DNA from: Marsupella aquatica
Lineage: Eukaryota > Marchantiophyta
Reading direction: 5' to 3'
DNA: 64,000 nucleotides
Assembly (NCBI GenBank): GCA_973895155.1
Contig: OZ316895.1
Location: 3,534,001 to 3,598,000 of the forward strand
Every line of letters starts with the position of its first letter. The stretch's first letter is position 1. Below the pieces are notes generated by a model. It did no database searches. It had not been told where the DNA came from and saw only the letters and a list, made by a program, of their open reading frames with translations. Shown piece by piece: positions 1 through 11,746 of this stretch. Position numbers and translations under genes: made by a program.

Positions 1-446
1 AGTGTAAACAATGTTATCTGAGTTTGTTTAAACATTCTTAGCAAGTCCATCCAAGTTTTGCCAGTCCATCCAGGTGTCATAGACAAAGTGGATGTCCATC
101 CGGGCTTTAGTTCGCCCCCCTGTATCAATTTACTTCTCAATAAATTCCTTGCCCCAAAATAACATAAAAATACTGGAAATTGTGCAAACGCTCCTGTAAG
201 CAGCAATTTGCAATCCATTAGATGATTACATTATCCACGTAAGCAAAGTGAGTCAACAGATCTGTAGGGACTTACATAGTTGCATGGGCGGAAGTAGATT
301 GAAGTCTCTCTTACGCTCTAAAGCACTGTGGCAACTCTCAAGCTAGTGTTTTGGAATGTAACCAGATTTGTTGGGCCAGACATAGGGGAAGTAATGAGAT
401 AAAATCGGAGCCCCCTTCCCCCCTTTATCGGCATGCAAACGGCAAA
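1..446. other. Intergenic, no gene seen
   Basis: No open frame here resembles a known protein. The first 120 bases repeat a short 'gtccatcc' motif three times. I see no RNA gene or promoter. Confidence 0.5.
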
Positions 447-1156
447 CTTAGTAGCCCGGTTTGGACTTGCCCGGAAAATAGAGCCTTTAGAGGCCGTCAA
501 CCGGCACTTCACCCCCGTGCCCCGGCCCCATCCCCTGGTCTCCCCCCCCTTTCCCCTTTTTTACTCCCCCGGTCCCCATCGCCCGGTCTCCCCTCTTTAC
601 ACACTCCCGACCCCGGCCCGGCCCACCCCCCCGACCCGGGCCCACCACATGGGACCGGGTCGGGCGGGGGCGGGCTGGGCCGTAGGCAGGGCTGGCAGGG
701 AGGAGGGGTAGTTCGGGAGGCCTGGGAGGGGGATTTAGTGAGGAGGGGAGGAGGGATGAGGGGAGGGGAGTGCGCAAGGGGAGGGGAGTGCGTGAGGGGA
801 GGAGGGAGTGACGGAAGGGAGGAAGTGGAGGAGGCCGGGCCGGGCCGGCAGGGAGGAGGGGAGGAGGCCTGGCCTGGCCGGGCTGGGCCGGCAGGGAGGG
901 GAGGAGGGCAGGGCCGGCGGGGAGGAGGGGAGGAGGCCGGGAGCATGACGAGCCGGGTCTGGGGCCGGGTCGGGTCCGGGTGAGGAAGACAGGCAGGGTC
1001 CGGGAGGAGGTCGGGTTTTGGGCGGGAAGAGTTCAGGCCGGGCCGGGGAATAAGTGCGAATATCCGTCAAATAAGGGCATTTTGGTCCGGAAAATGCCGA
1101 GTTTACGTGTCGGGTAAGTCGGCAAGTTGCCCGTCACTTCAAACCGGGCTTAGTAG
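447..1156. mobile_element. Non-autonomous hAT-like element with 8-bp target duplication
   Basis: The octamer CTTAGTAG occurs at 447-454 and again at 1149-1156. It flanks a 694-bp body (455-1148) that opens with CCCGGTTTG and closes with its exact reverse complement, CAAACCGGG. Similarity continues weakly inside the ends, with CCCGG/GGGCAA-type motifs. An 8-bp duplication with short terminal inverted repeats is the hAT pattern. The interior is very GC-rich and purine-biased on the plus strand (about 620-1020), with gggagg and ccgggccggg runs. The long frames in it are composition artefacts, and no transposase is present, so the element would depend on an enzyme supplied elsewhere. Confidence 0.7.
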
Positions 1157-2019
1157 ACAATAGCTACCTTTAGCGGAACTGTTTACTTTAGGCCTGCCAC
1201 TCAGTAGGTGATAACTTGACTACAACACCCTACTGAGGCCGAAACAAAAAATGAAATAAGACAAGAAGTGGAATTACAGATGTCATTGAAGTATAAAAAA
1301 AACCTCATGCAAATGCCAGTGGGACGGGATCGTTATCCTAACCTACTCCTATGGGACCCAAAAATACTCGTGGGATGAAATGTAAACGTTTCTCACACCA
1401 AGTCAAGAGTTCTGTAGATAACATGGAAGCTTAGTAGTCCTATCCCAGCAACAGGTTTCAAGTGTAGTCTCATCTGAGTTTATAGCTCTGAAGATGTGTT
1501 GAGTTACTGAGACTTGCTGAGAATTGTTTTAGTTTTATACTTTCATCCATATTAGAATCTCTTGTAAGGCAAGGTTTTGGTGCATGAGATTTCAATTTCC
1601 CCCTTACTTCAATTTTTTTTTTAATTTGTGCTGTAAGCTTAGACCTAAATTGGTACTAGGTCTACAAAAAAGTATGTTTTAAGTATAATGCCACAGATCT
1701 GGATTAAAACTAGTGTCTTCCCCAGAACACTGTGGTGCACAAAGTGAAATTTTTGGTCCAATGGTAAATAAACATGCACACTCTCATGAGCAAATCATTT
1801 GAACTTGAACAAACATCCCTCCAACACAATGCCTGGGTACTGTGTTAGAGTGGGGGACCTGATAGAATGTATTTCACCTCAACTCAATTCTGTTCTACAC
1901 CAGTCAGTTTTACTGAATTCAGTTCAAATGCCACTCAAACACAACACCAATAGTTGAACACAATGTTGCAAGTAAAAAAACTCAAGCACATTGTCAAAAC
2001 TCAAGTACATGTCCAAGGG
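1157..2019. other. Intergenic, AT-rich, no gene seen
   Basis: AT-rich sequence with no convincing frame, RNA gene or repeat. Around 1,850-1,990 there are several loosely repeated 'aactcaa' motifs, which I could not resolve into a defined array. Confidence 0.5.
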
Positions 2020-2196
2020 TACATTTCTGAGGGATTTGCTTGGTGGGACCCCAAATGAAAATGTTTTACTTGATAGGACCCCTGAGTGATCCACACCGTT
2101 GATTTACCTTGAATAGACGGACCTAAACTTTCAAGGGTCCAATTAAGTAAAACATTTTCATTTGGGGTCCCACCAAGCAAATCTCTCTACATTTCT
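2020..2196. mobile_element. Mutator-type MITE with 9-bp target duplication
   Basis: A 159-bp element at 2029-2187 has inverted arms of about 50 bp. The left end begins GAGGGATTTGC and the right end, read on the other strand, begins GAGAGATTTGC; both continue into CTTGGTGGGACCCC. The nonamer TACATTTCT lies immediately outside on both sides (2020-2028 and 2188-2196). A 9-bp duplication and long terminal repeats starting with G are the Mutator-superfamily pattern. The element is too small to encode anything. Confidence 0.82.
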
Positions 2197-3478
2197 TGAA
2201 TAGAGTACCCCATTGTTTTAATGAAGCACCTTATGGTACACTATTTGAGCACAGTACCACCGCACAGCTCTGTTTAGGGAAGAGGTCTGATTAGGAAAGA
2301 GGTTGTATATTTTACACAAAGAGCATTTTGGAATCCCATCCACCTTCATAACTTTGGAGAGAGGTTCATGCCAGCTTGTGGCTAGAGGTTTTATTTTTCG
2401 TACTATTTATAAAAATGGCTTTGCTTTTTGGTTTTTGTCCTCCTTGGACCTCTTTTTCTTTGTACCACTTTTCCTTGCCTTTCATTGTACTTTGTTTTTT
2501 GTTTAGCATATAAACTTTGGGTAGTCTGTTTGCTTTGAAATCATCATCATATATTGTTTTCCTTCTAAATTCTTTGGAGTCTACGGTCCTCCTGGTAATG
2601 CTCGTCCCATCCCGTCCTTGAAATGCTCATCAGGATGTGCACAAAATATGCTGAGTACGAAGGAGTTGTACTGGGGTGACCCACAGTACAGGAACAGCGT
2701 GTAAACTGTCACGAATCCGGATTTGCAGGAGCGGAGTATCCCGTCTATTCAGCAGGTCCGCCAGTCGCATGAGAAAGTACGATACGGTACAGTAAAGAGC
2801 GCCATTATCCTCAGCTATAGTGGCGGTACAGATACCCCGCCAATGCCTCCGCCAAATCGTCGCCCACTGTACGTTACCATGGTTACTTGTAATTGGTTCT
2901 ACTGTACTGTAAAGTCTGCCGCTTGACAAGTCAGGCTGTCAGGTCAATACGGTCCGAATTTTATTATTACCGGTTGTGAGAGTGACGGCGTCTGGTAATT
3001 GCGACTTTGACTTTTCTGTGGTCCTTTTGAACCCGTTGGATAGAGCATCCAACGAATTTGCTTACGTACGATGTTGTGTGTGACATGCTGGCCATACAGT
3101 AAGTTACAGTGGAATTTATGTAAGTATGTAACTTGGATTCAGATTCCTTTGACTCCAAGGTTGTTAATTAACTATATTAGTTATCAGGTGTTTAACTTAG
3201 CTGGGTTGTGAAATTGAAAATAGTACTAAGGATGGTCACTCGGCTGCATCTCGGAATTGGAAAAAATAGTACTAAGAATGGAACAAAAAGGATTTTCAAC
3301 TTGTGGGCCTGTGTAATGGGGTGCCTAGTCAGCCAAGTGGGGCAAAGTAACACAATGGCCCTGCAAAAACAACACTTCAAGTCATGGCAAGACTTGACTT
3401 ATGTGAGATACTTATATCTGATATGAGTGACTGATCCCAAACATGGTTGCCATAGTCCCTTCACTTCTGTTGTGAGGA
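2197..3478. other. Intergenic, no gene seen
   Basis: AT-rich sequence. The frames at 2303-2506, 2630-2929 and 3208-3426 resemble nothing known and have no supporting context. No RNA gene seen. Confidence 0.5.
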
Positions 3479-3628
3479 GAGATATTTGTTTGATGGACCC
3501 CCAAAATGAAGTGTTACTTGATGGGACCTCAGAGGTTTTGGGTATGCTGATTTAAGGACTATCAATGGTATCAGTTGGCTGTCCATCAAGTAACAGTTTT
3601 CATCTTGGCGGTCCATCAAACATATAAC
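3479..3628. mobile_element. MITE related to the element at 2029
   Basis: Inverted arms: the left arm (3482-3527) has ATATTTGTTTGATGGACC and the right arm (about 3578-3627) carries its reverse complement with few changes. The arms also share the 'gttacttgatggac' core, which matches 'gttttacttgatagga' in the MITE at 2029-2187. The flanks show only an imperfect duplication (a TTGTGA-type motif on both sides), so the insertion is older or the ends are eroded. Confidence 0.6.
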
Positions 3629-5698
3629 TAGTTATTGTGACTATCCAAAGGGATATAATTATTGGCAAATTGAGACAGTCTAGCCACAAGAAAGTTGCAA
3701 GCCATTCAAAAGAAACATTTTGACATTTTCTTTAATCATTTGACAGTTCACCGATTTGATATAAAGAAATTAGCCAAGATTTAACGGTGTAGACGAATCC
3801 AAACAAATCTAGCTGTCAACATTAGTGGCCCCCTACTTATGTATGCTTGTAAGAAGCTAACACAAGTTCTCCAATTTTTTTGTTACTTTTAAGTATTAAA
3901 ATAATGCATACTTTATAATTGCAATGTAGGGCAAAGGATTTTATATATGCCTTAAGCCGTAGTTGGATTTTCCAGGTGTTTAACATCTGATGGTTGTCCT
4001 TAAAATCAGGAAATATTTAAGATTTTTTCTCATTTTAATAATATATAAGTAAATATTAAATGGGTCCCACTTAATTTTCCCTCTTAAACCCTTGAGGCAT
4101 TTTCCAGTTCAAGTCCCTCACAAACTAAAAATAAATAAAAATTCTTACTCTTCGGATTTGGTGGAAAGCCTAATCATTTTTATTTTGAGGGCTGGAAAAG
4201 TCTCACGATGCTTTGATAATACATCTTGGGCATGGTACCCAAGATGGAGTAGAACAGATATTCCTACGGAAACCTTTTCATTTTTCTATAGAATGGGCTG
4301 AAGTGTGCCAATTCTATAGAAAAGGAGAAGACCAGTGGGGAAAAGAGACAATGGACTCCAAGGGCGAAGGCATGTGCCAAAGCCCACAACCCCCAAGAAC
4401 CACCCAGGGTTACTAATAAACATCTATGGGCCAAGAGCAATGCAGGGCCACCCACCTAAGCACAAACATGACATAAGTCCAACAATCAGTATGGTAGAAA
4501 GGGTGCACAGTTCCAGCCTCCCTAATTGAGGGAGTACTAGTGCAAGTGAGTCTTCCTTGACAATCACTGATATCGAGAGCATTCTTGTGCCTGCTGCAAT
4601 TTTGTATCCTGGCATGTTACACACAGTCATGTAAAGGACCATGCTAATCTCAAACAGCAGTTGTTCTAGTGGGATAATTTCTCATGTTGACTCTTGCCCT
4701 CTCATTGAACTTGAGTCAATGTCTGGCTCAAGCTCTTGGCCTTCTCACACTCCGAGCCTCTTGAAGAGTAGGAAGAATGTTCACAACTCCATGGAGAATA
4801 AGTTGCAAGGGAACCAGGTACCGTTAGCTTGAAACATGCATTGTCATCGCTTGATCCAAATGTTGCTAGTTACCATAATTATGATGAATGAGAAGGAGGA
4901 AGCTAGGGTTGCGCTTTTGAGGAATGGTAGTATTAATCTTAGGTACCAAAGAAAGATCAGCCTGCAGCCTTGTTCAAATTAGTGCCCACAACAATGTGTT
5001 CTTGTCCATTAGTACACATGCCAACACTATGTTCCACTTGATAGCATGATGTAAATTGGAGAAAAACCCTGCGTGGATGACCCTATCATACTGTCACAAT
5101 ATCGTGGCATGTGAATATTGAACAAAAGTTCTGGCCTTAGTATTTTCTATGCAAGTCATGCAAGAAAACCCTACCACAGAGTCCCTATGCTAGACTTTAA
5201 TTTAAGACAACGAACACACCAAATTCAATTAGTGGCAAACCCTAAACTAAAGCTCAACAAAAATGGAAACTAATCAGTGGCTATGGCTCAACAAAACCCA
5301 ACTAAATCTAAACTTAAAACCCCAAATTTCTCTCCCTGTCCACCCCAACCTCCCACTTGGTTTCTTTCTTTATTTCCTCCCACAATCCCACCTCACTTTT
5401 TTTTAATCTTTTTTGTTTCCATTCAATCAATTTTATCTAGCTGGATTGATGAACATGGAGGTCATCAGAAATTTTTGCGAAACCCAATATTTTTGAATAT
5501 GTTTAGTAACTAGTCCCGAAGCTAGGCAGCCACATAAAAGATCTTAAACCAAACAGAATTGAGCTGACAAAATTATTGCTAAAAAACTCTTGTGATGCAT
5601 CTTAGGATGTTGAAGTGCCCAAGGAGCACATACATCATGAGAATCGAAAAAACACAAGTGACTAACTTAAAGTATTCGAGGTGTAAAGTGCACACCAT
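3629..5698. other. Intergenic, AT-rich, no gene seen
   Basis: No recognisable gene. The frames between 4,092 and 4,832 overlap on both strands, none longer than 72 residues, and match nothing I know. At 4,285-4,322 the sequence 'ttctatagaa' occurs twice as a short palindrome. Confidence 0.5.
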
Positions 5699-6019
5699 TG
5701 TTAGGTATTTATTCTTAGGTCTAGAGCCTGGTCTAAAGTCATTATATAATTGTAATTTGTCTAATACTGTTGTTTAAGCGCTTGGTTAAGGTTAGATGTG
5801 CTGCTACTATAATCATTAGCATAACTTAGTAGTGAGTGGAACTCAGACTCATTGTTTCAAAGCCAATTAAGAGATCAGGAGATTTTAGTCACTGGAGACT
5901 CAGCATGGTGACTGGCTTACAGTTCAGTAAACTTCTAAATTGTGTTCTTGTGAAGGTGACATGTGTATATCTTGTCAATTACTTGTGTGTTAGTTGGATG
6001 TCATTTGCTCGATCTAACA
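5699..6019 (+). mobile_element. Diverged copia-type solo LTR
   Basis: The segment starts TGTTAGGTATTTATTCTTAGG and ends TAACA, so it has perfect 5-bp TG...CA termini. Its left part matches the reverse complement of the LTR at 37,197-37,536 over long stretches, including 'gcttggttaaggttagatgtgct'. Its right part matches the cleaner LTR at 28,794-29,178 (aaacttct...tgtgttc, then a 'gttggatg' motif). No internal retrotransposon coding follows, so this is a solo or truncated LTR. I see no clear 5-bp target duplication. Confidence 0.6.
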
Positions 6020-7387
6020 AATCCTATGGTTGGATGAATTTTTTCATGCAACTATAGTGCTCCGTTGTCCTTGTTCTTTGTTGTTTGGGATATTGCTTTT
6101 TAATTGTCCCAAACACTGACAAACATTGTGACAGACACAATTGGCTGTGACACACAATTGGCCGTGTGGGCTTGTCGCCACAAACATAGTCATTTCTGTT
6201 TGTGAAAAAGTTTCTGACATGGCTGCACATTGTGCCAGGGATTTTGCGAAACACTTTTCATGAGGGACCATAACCAATAATAGAGAATCGAGAGCAAAGG
6301 AACTCATCAAATGACACCCTCATTGGTTGGGTTTGATTGGGTTATGAGCGAAGGAACTCATCAAACTACCCCGTTTGATTGGGTCCTGTGGAGACCATTC
6401 CTAAGTGTCCCATGTATAAGTTTAATCCTCAGGCTGTCTTTACGCATATAACATGAATAGTGCACTAGATAGGTTCCAGAATCCAACACTGTACTCTAGA
6501 GTCAATTATAGACTGTGCATATCACACATATAGTGTAATACACTGTTCTAGAATGCGATAGCCTACCAGAATTACATGACAATATGTAGTGAAAAATGTA
6601 CATCCTAGAATGAAACGATTGCATGCTAAAATCCATGTAATACACTATTCTCATACTCCTTAATGTGTTCCTTGGAAATGGATGTGTACTTTTCTAGTAG
6701 TTTTGTAAGTGCAAGAAGAGGTGCATTAGTGCTAGTGCGGAAACCCTTGACAATACTGTGATGCACTTATCAACTCTTCCCCTGACTACAACACCTACTA
6801 ATGGTATGCCTTAGGAAAACCTCTTCTTTGTTTCAAATAGTACACAAAACATTTTTCAAACACATATGCATCATATATCTCCATGGTTTATATCAATATA
6901 TCGGAGTTAGTGACTCAGGGTTCTGAGTTACAGCTAGAAATTCTTTTAGATTCTGGGGTTCAATCAAACGGTAGACTTAAAATGCAGAATTACGATAGTC
7001 CACAGAAGACTCACCTCACAAAGAAAGTAACAAATGTGATACAGACTCGTGACTAGTAGAAAACCCATCGGGGGTTTAATATTTTTGTGCAATTAGGTAA
7101 TGTCTTGTGCTTGTTGATAAGTTCAGATGATGGAGTCGAGGCTAGAGTTTATGGCGCGCGCAGCCAGCTTGTACCATGTGAAGGATTATGATATTGTTAA
7201 GGTACAGAGTCATGTCCCATGGGACGGGTTATGATATTGTGATGGATGAGAACTCATAGCTTTAGCTTGAGTTTTGAGGGCTAGTGGGATTTTGAGCCAT
7301 AAGACCCTGGAGAACAAGAGCTTTAGCTTGCATCTTGAGGGGCTATTATTGCCCACAATGCCCTGTGTTATTAGGCCTAAGAGATTT
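6020..7387. other. Intergenic, no gene seen
   Basis: No recognisable gene. A short imperfect duplication near 6,300-6,395 repeats 'ggaactcatcaaa' together with 'gtttgattgggt'. The frames on the minus strand at 6,024-6,310 match nothing known. Confidence 0.45.
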
Positions 7388-7532
7388 CTGTTTTCACTCT
7401 TAGCAGTAAAAGTAGAGAAGTTTCAAAACTCCCCCTCCAAATCTCTACTTTTACTGCTAAGAGTGAAAACAGTGTGCCAAAGGAAAACAAAGCAGCAAAA
7501 TCATGGAGGGCATTAAGTTTTCCTTTGGCACA
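7388..7532. repeat. Two consecutive perfect hairpins
   Basis: First hairpin: a 31-base arm at 7388-7418 is the exact reverse complement of 7442-7472, with a 23-base loop. Second hairpin: a 16-base arm at 7473-7488 (tgtgccaaaggaaaac) is the exact reverse complement of 7517-7532, with a 28-base loop. The two abut without a gap. They could be the core of a foldback element or a transcribed hairpin. The sequence alone does not decide. Confidence 0.8.
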
Positions 7533-10500
7533 CCCATCAATATTAGTCGAAAGCCAGGTGCCAGTCTTTGTTGCATAAAACTCTAAAAGATTACGAGTGT
7601 CTTAGCAAACCATTTTTGCAATGAACCGGTTTCATCGACGATCCCACTTCTCACTGCGCCTACAGTAGCTCATAATGAGAGCACATTTAGTGTAAATTGT
7701 GATGCAGGTGAGCGAAGTGTGAAAAAACCTGTCATTTGGTCATAGTTCTCGGGCACTTTTAAGCACAACCCTTCCTAGCTGCAGATTTAGCCAACAGAAT
7801 GATGTGAGCCGAAACAGTCAGACTTCCCCGCGATAAAGGTGGTCAAGTTTTGAGGTTTTCGTTCTACGATATTTGCATTGTTGGCCATGTTGTTCTCGCC
7901 CCATCAATCCCAATCCTTACCAAGCGTTTCTTGGAATACACAAAATCATTCATTTGCATTGTCTTATTGTAACCTTTCTCCCCCCTTGGTTTAGGCTGCA
8001 TACAAGAACCTTTCTTCATCCTTAGGTGCTTCGAGAGAATGATCGAAAGGCTACTTACCATCTACGCTGATGAAGAAATCATATATCTGGCAACTCTCGT
8101 CTGTGTTTGGAGTCTCTATTGTGGTCCAACACATCATAAATTAAACTGCAGACCTATTCATTGACATCTGCAATAAATGGCATCCTATGCGACTGTACAC
8201 TATGATTTAGAGACACTTGCTAGACTACTGTCTCTAGTAGCCGCAAATGCTAGATAGGACAAGTCTGCAGGAGCTCAGAAAGATGATGCTGCAATGAGAG
8301 AATTAGATCCCAACCCTATAGGCAAAACGCAGCACAGCCAAGTAGCCAGACCGAATCTGGAAGCTTGCAGGTCAGCACAACAGCATTGCTGCGGCATCTG
8401 TCAGCCCCAAAGCCCCGAGATATGCAACTATATCTAGGCAATGATGCTCATCTGTGCTAAGTAGGTCCAACGTCATGACCCCATCTTATGGTGCACAATT
8501 CTTTCTGAGAATGACTCCAATAATCTATCGCTCCTCAACATGAGAAATTGCCCCGGCCAAAACAAAGCCCGACACAAGGAACCCCTCATGGACCTAAGAG
8601 AAGAACCCTTGTGAATTGAGACACCCTGAGGCCACATATCTAAAGATCTAATGGGTTCAAAATAAACCACGTGAACTGGTCACTCTCTCCCATGTTTCTG
8701 TTAGGGAAGGCAATGCAACCCTACCCAAATTGCATCACCGATATTTGCCTCTCTGCCGTGACTAACCAGTATCAGACATGCATCCTCTTCCTGCAAGCCA
8801 TTCACTGGCACTACCTGTTCCAAAGCAAGGCAAATAGTGGATTAGCTCATAATGCTTACTGTACTTACGTCCTATTACACAGGCACACCCAGATCCGGGA
8901 ACGGAAGATCGAAATCTCGCAACCTCGTCGCCAGCAGCAATGAACACTACGGCATCTACTAAGGGGATATACCTGAACACAAAAACAGAAAGGTACTACT
9001 CCATACATATCATAGTTGGGCATGAGAGCAAAAACTAGTCCCCCAAAGCATCCACCTGGGGCGAGGGGGGGGGGGGGGGGGTCGGGGCCAGGGGGTGTTG
9101 CAAATGCAAAAAGGAGGGTTCTTATCCATAAGGCATAATTCCTTACTAAACCGCGTTGCTCACCCAAACTGTTTATGTCAAAGCATCCCAGATCCAAGAA
9201 ATAGGAATAGAAAGAGTGACCGAGCGAGAATCACATCAGAACGCCCGGAGGACGATTGAATCTGCTTAAAGCCGACAAAACTAAAGAATATTCCTCAACG
9301 ATTGGAGTCAAAGCACAGAAAAGCAGCAACTTTTAAAGTTAAAATGATTACAAACAGGACTGCCATGCTGAAAATCGTCTGTATGCACTTACATCACAAA
9401 ACATCTTCAAACCATCTCTGCTCTCTGAGAGAGGACGGAAGGACACTCCCGAACCTTATAAGTTTCATTGCAGCTACGATTCCTCCTCATCCCGCATTCT
9501 CAATTACATAGTTTGATCATGTACCTTTCAAATTCCAAATCCTTGAATTTCTATGTTCCAATTGATTAAGTGGAGAAGTAGTATCCCTGCAGTACTGGAG
9601 AGATTGAGCTTTCGCTAAGAAATCCGTAGCTCATTACCCTAATCACTAAACCTGAAGTTAGATTTCCTTGCCACACATGCTGATACCGTTCCTGAACCTT
9701 CTAATCAATCACAATTCTCCGTGAGATAAAACTTATCTTCAAGAGCAACAGATTTGACGCAGACCAACTTCGGAAATTAAAGCTGAAACTCTTTCCATCC
9801 AGGACTGTGGACCAACTCTGGCAATCATGGCTAAGACGATGCCTCGGTATTTACAAGTAGTTGTTGACTCTCACAAGTTAAAAATTGTAATCATCTAGAA
9901 AATGCTTCAACTATTCTTTGCAAGATCCGGCCACAAGCCAATGACTTCTCTTAGATGAGAGGAGAGTTGTTCAGATTTGAGGTCATCTCAACCTTCCGGA
10001 AACAAAATTCCTAAATGTTAGTAATTCCAATATTTCTTGAAAATCAGAAGCCTTGACATCGGAAACTTCGATAGCAGTCCACCCTTTAACCTAACCTGTA
10101 TAAAATGTTTCCCATACCCATTCTATGATACAACAAGGTGTCATTCCGTAGAGATCTCTGTTGAAGTGTAACTGACATTTCTTAGTATGACGTGTAGCCA
10201 AAGGCTATCCCGCATTTAGCCATCCAGATTTCATTGAGCACTGATGAAGGAATAACAGTACGAATAACTATTATTGCCCGTGCGATGAGTAATTTAAATC
10301 AGAAGTAAAGAAAAACCACTCCAATTGTCAACTTTGTTGCAAGCCAAAGTCCACACTGCCACAGCTGAATGTTGTGAATCGTCTTAAGGGACCCATCAAA
10401 ATTGTGAAACTTGCCATCACCTTCGAGCCTACGAAATGTAAAATGACCAGATGGATAAATGAATGACTTTCTACAGTCCATTAGCCCCAAAATTGAAGAG

Positions 10501-10795
10501 AGAATACGCTCACTTTCAAATTTACCAAGACTACTCCAATGAAAATCTTATCAAGCTACGATAACCTATAGAACCCGTTAGCATTAAGCTGATGGAAAGA
10601 ATACGCTACATTTTCAAATTAACCTAAAAGAATCCGACCCAAGTTTCCCCAGTTGTGATGACATGCAGAAACTGAAAGAAGGAATGAAGGGAAGAAATCT
10701 AAACCTAGATCAAGCAAAATCGGCAGGAAGCTGCGACGAGGCAGGGGAAAAGATCCACACACCCTGTCGATTGCTCTGCTCGATGCAAAAATTCA
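7533..10795. other. Intergenic and probable SEC13 3' region, no other gene seen
   Basis: No second gene is recognisable here. Frames at 7,864-8,061, 8,473-8,943 and 8,762-9,197 are short, mutually overlapping and unrecognised. A homopolymer run of G occurs near 9,066-9,080. The part next to 10,796 should hold the SEC13 3' UTR, but I could not place its end. Confidence 0.45.
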
Positions 10796-11746
10796 TCAGA
10801 CCGTGGTGACCTGTGACCATTCCCCATCAACTGCCTCTTTCCACAAAGACACTCTGTTGGTAGCATCTGCCACTGCCAGAATGTTCCCAGTGAGGGACCA
10901 GCTTACTCTCCAGACAGGCGATTGAAAATCGTTCAACACTCTCCCGTCCCATTGATCGCCCTCCTTCCCTTGCGTCCAAATAACCACCGTCCCATCCTGC
11001 GAGGCGCTTGCGATCGTGCTCTTCGGCAGCCCTAGATTGGGAGCCCACGCCACATCCCTAACCCAGTCGCTATGCTTCGAGAGAGGTGGGAAGCAATCCA
11101 GCCGCCAGTTCCCTTCATGGCATTTCCACACCTTAGCCGTGTTGTCACACCCCCCGGACGCCAGCTTCTGCACCAGACCCGGGTTGTTCTCCCCTACGAG
11201 CGACCCCGGAGCTGAGGATGGTGCCCAAGACACCGACGTCACCCCCACGGGATGTGCCTGCTCGATCTTCGTCTTCTCCCACGATCCATCAGTCTTGTGA
11301 GTGAACACGGAGATCGTCCCGTCGGACGAACCAGCAGCCAGCACCAAGCCGAACTCATGAGGGGCCCAAGACAAGCTGTTCACCGACGCCTCGTGCTCTT
11401 GAAACACCTGCGCCTGCGTCCACTCGTTCTCGGCGCCCTCCTTCCAGATGATCACCTTGCGGTCATACGAACACGAGGCGATGATCGAGCCGAACTTCGG
11501 ATGCGCCCACGAAACCTGCCAGACCGGCCCGTCATGCCCTAGCAAGGTCACTGCTGCTCCTGCGGCTGTCGCAGCTGCTGCTGCTGCCTGATGATCTCCT
11601 CCTGCTCCTGCTGTCAGCGGAAACACCTTAATGCTCCTATCCGATGAGCAGGTCGCCATTCGCTTCCCGTAGTAGTCCAATTGCACATCGTGCACCACAT
11701 CCTGATGCCCCGACTCGATCGTCTGCGCCCCTGCTCCTGCTGTCAT
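10796..11746 (-). CDS. SEC13: SEC13-type WD40 protein, COPII coat and nuclear pore component
   Basis: Single exon of 316 residues; Arabidopsis SEC13 is about 300. SEC13 is a six-bladed WD40 propeller. It pairs with SEC31 in the COPII coat at ER exit sites and also sits in the Nup107-160 nuclear pore complex. The N-terminus has the family pattern (GHQD.VHDVQLDYYGKR at about residues 13-28). WD blades follow at about 11-45, 68-105 (GPVWQVSWAHPKFG), 113-150, 160-215 (AHPVGVTSVSWAPS), 224-265 (DWVRDVAWAPNLGLPKSTIAS) and 274-316 (PVWRVSWSLTGN). An alanine-rich insert at about 47-66 lengthens the loop between the first two blades. The ATG at 11,746 is chosen because the frame runs open for another 147 codons upstream but contains no other ATG, and that stretch is purine-repeat sequence. 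It is head-to-head with the gene at 12,963. Confidence 0.97.
   Translation of the reverse strand: MTAGAGAQTIESGHQDVVHDVQLDYYGKRMATCSSDRSIKVFPLTAGAGGDHQAAAAAATAAGAAVTLLGHDGPVWQVSWAHPKFGSIIASCSYDRKVIIWKEGAENEWTQAQVFQEHEASVNSLSWAPHEFGLVLAAGSSDGTISVFTHKTDGSWEKTKIEQAHPVGVTSVSWAPSSAPGSLVGENNPGLVQKLASGGCDNTAKVWKCHEGNWRLDCFPPLSKHSDWVRDVAWAPNLGLPKSTIASASQDGTVVIWTQGKEGDQWDGRVLNDFQSPVWRVSWSLTGNILAVADATNRVSLWKEAVDGEWSQVTTV

Noticed and set aside
351-1070. Long overlapping frames on both strands (up to 210 codons)
   Set aside because: They read GC-rich, purine-biased low-complexity DNA inside the hAT-like element, giving Gly/Arg- or Pro/Ser-rich strings with no domain.
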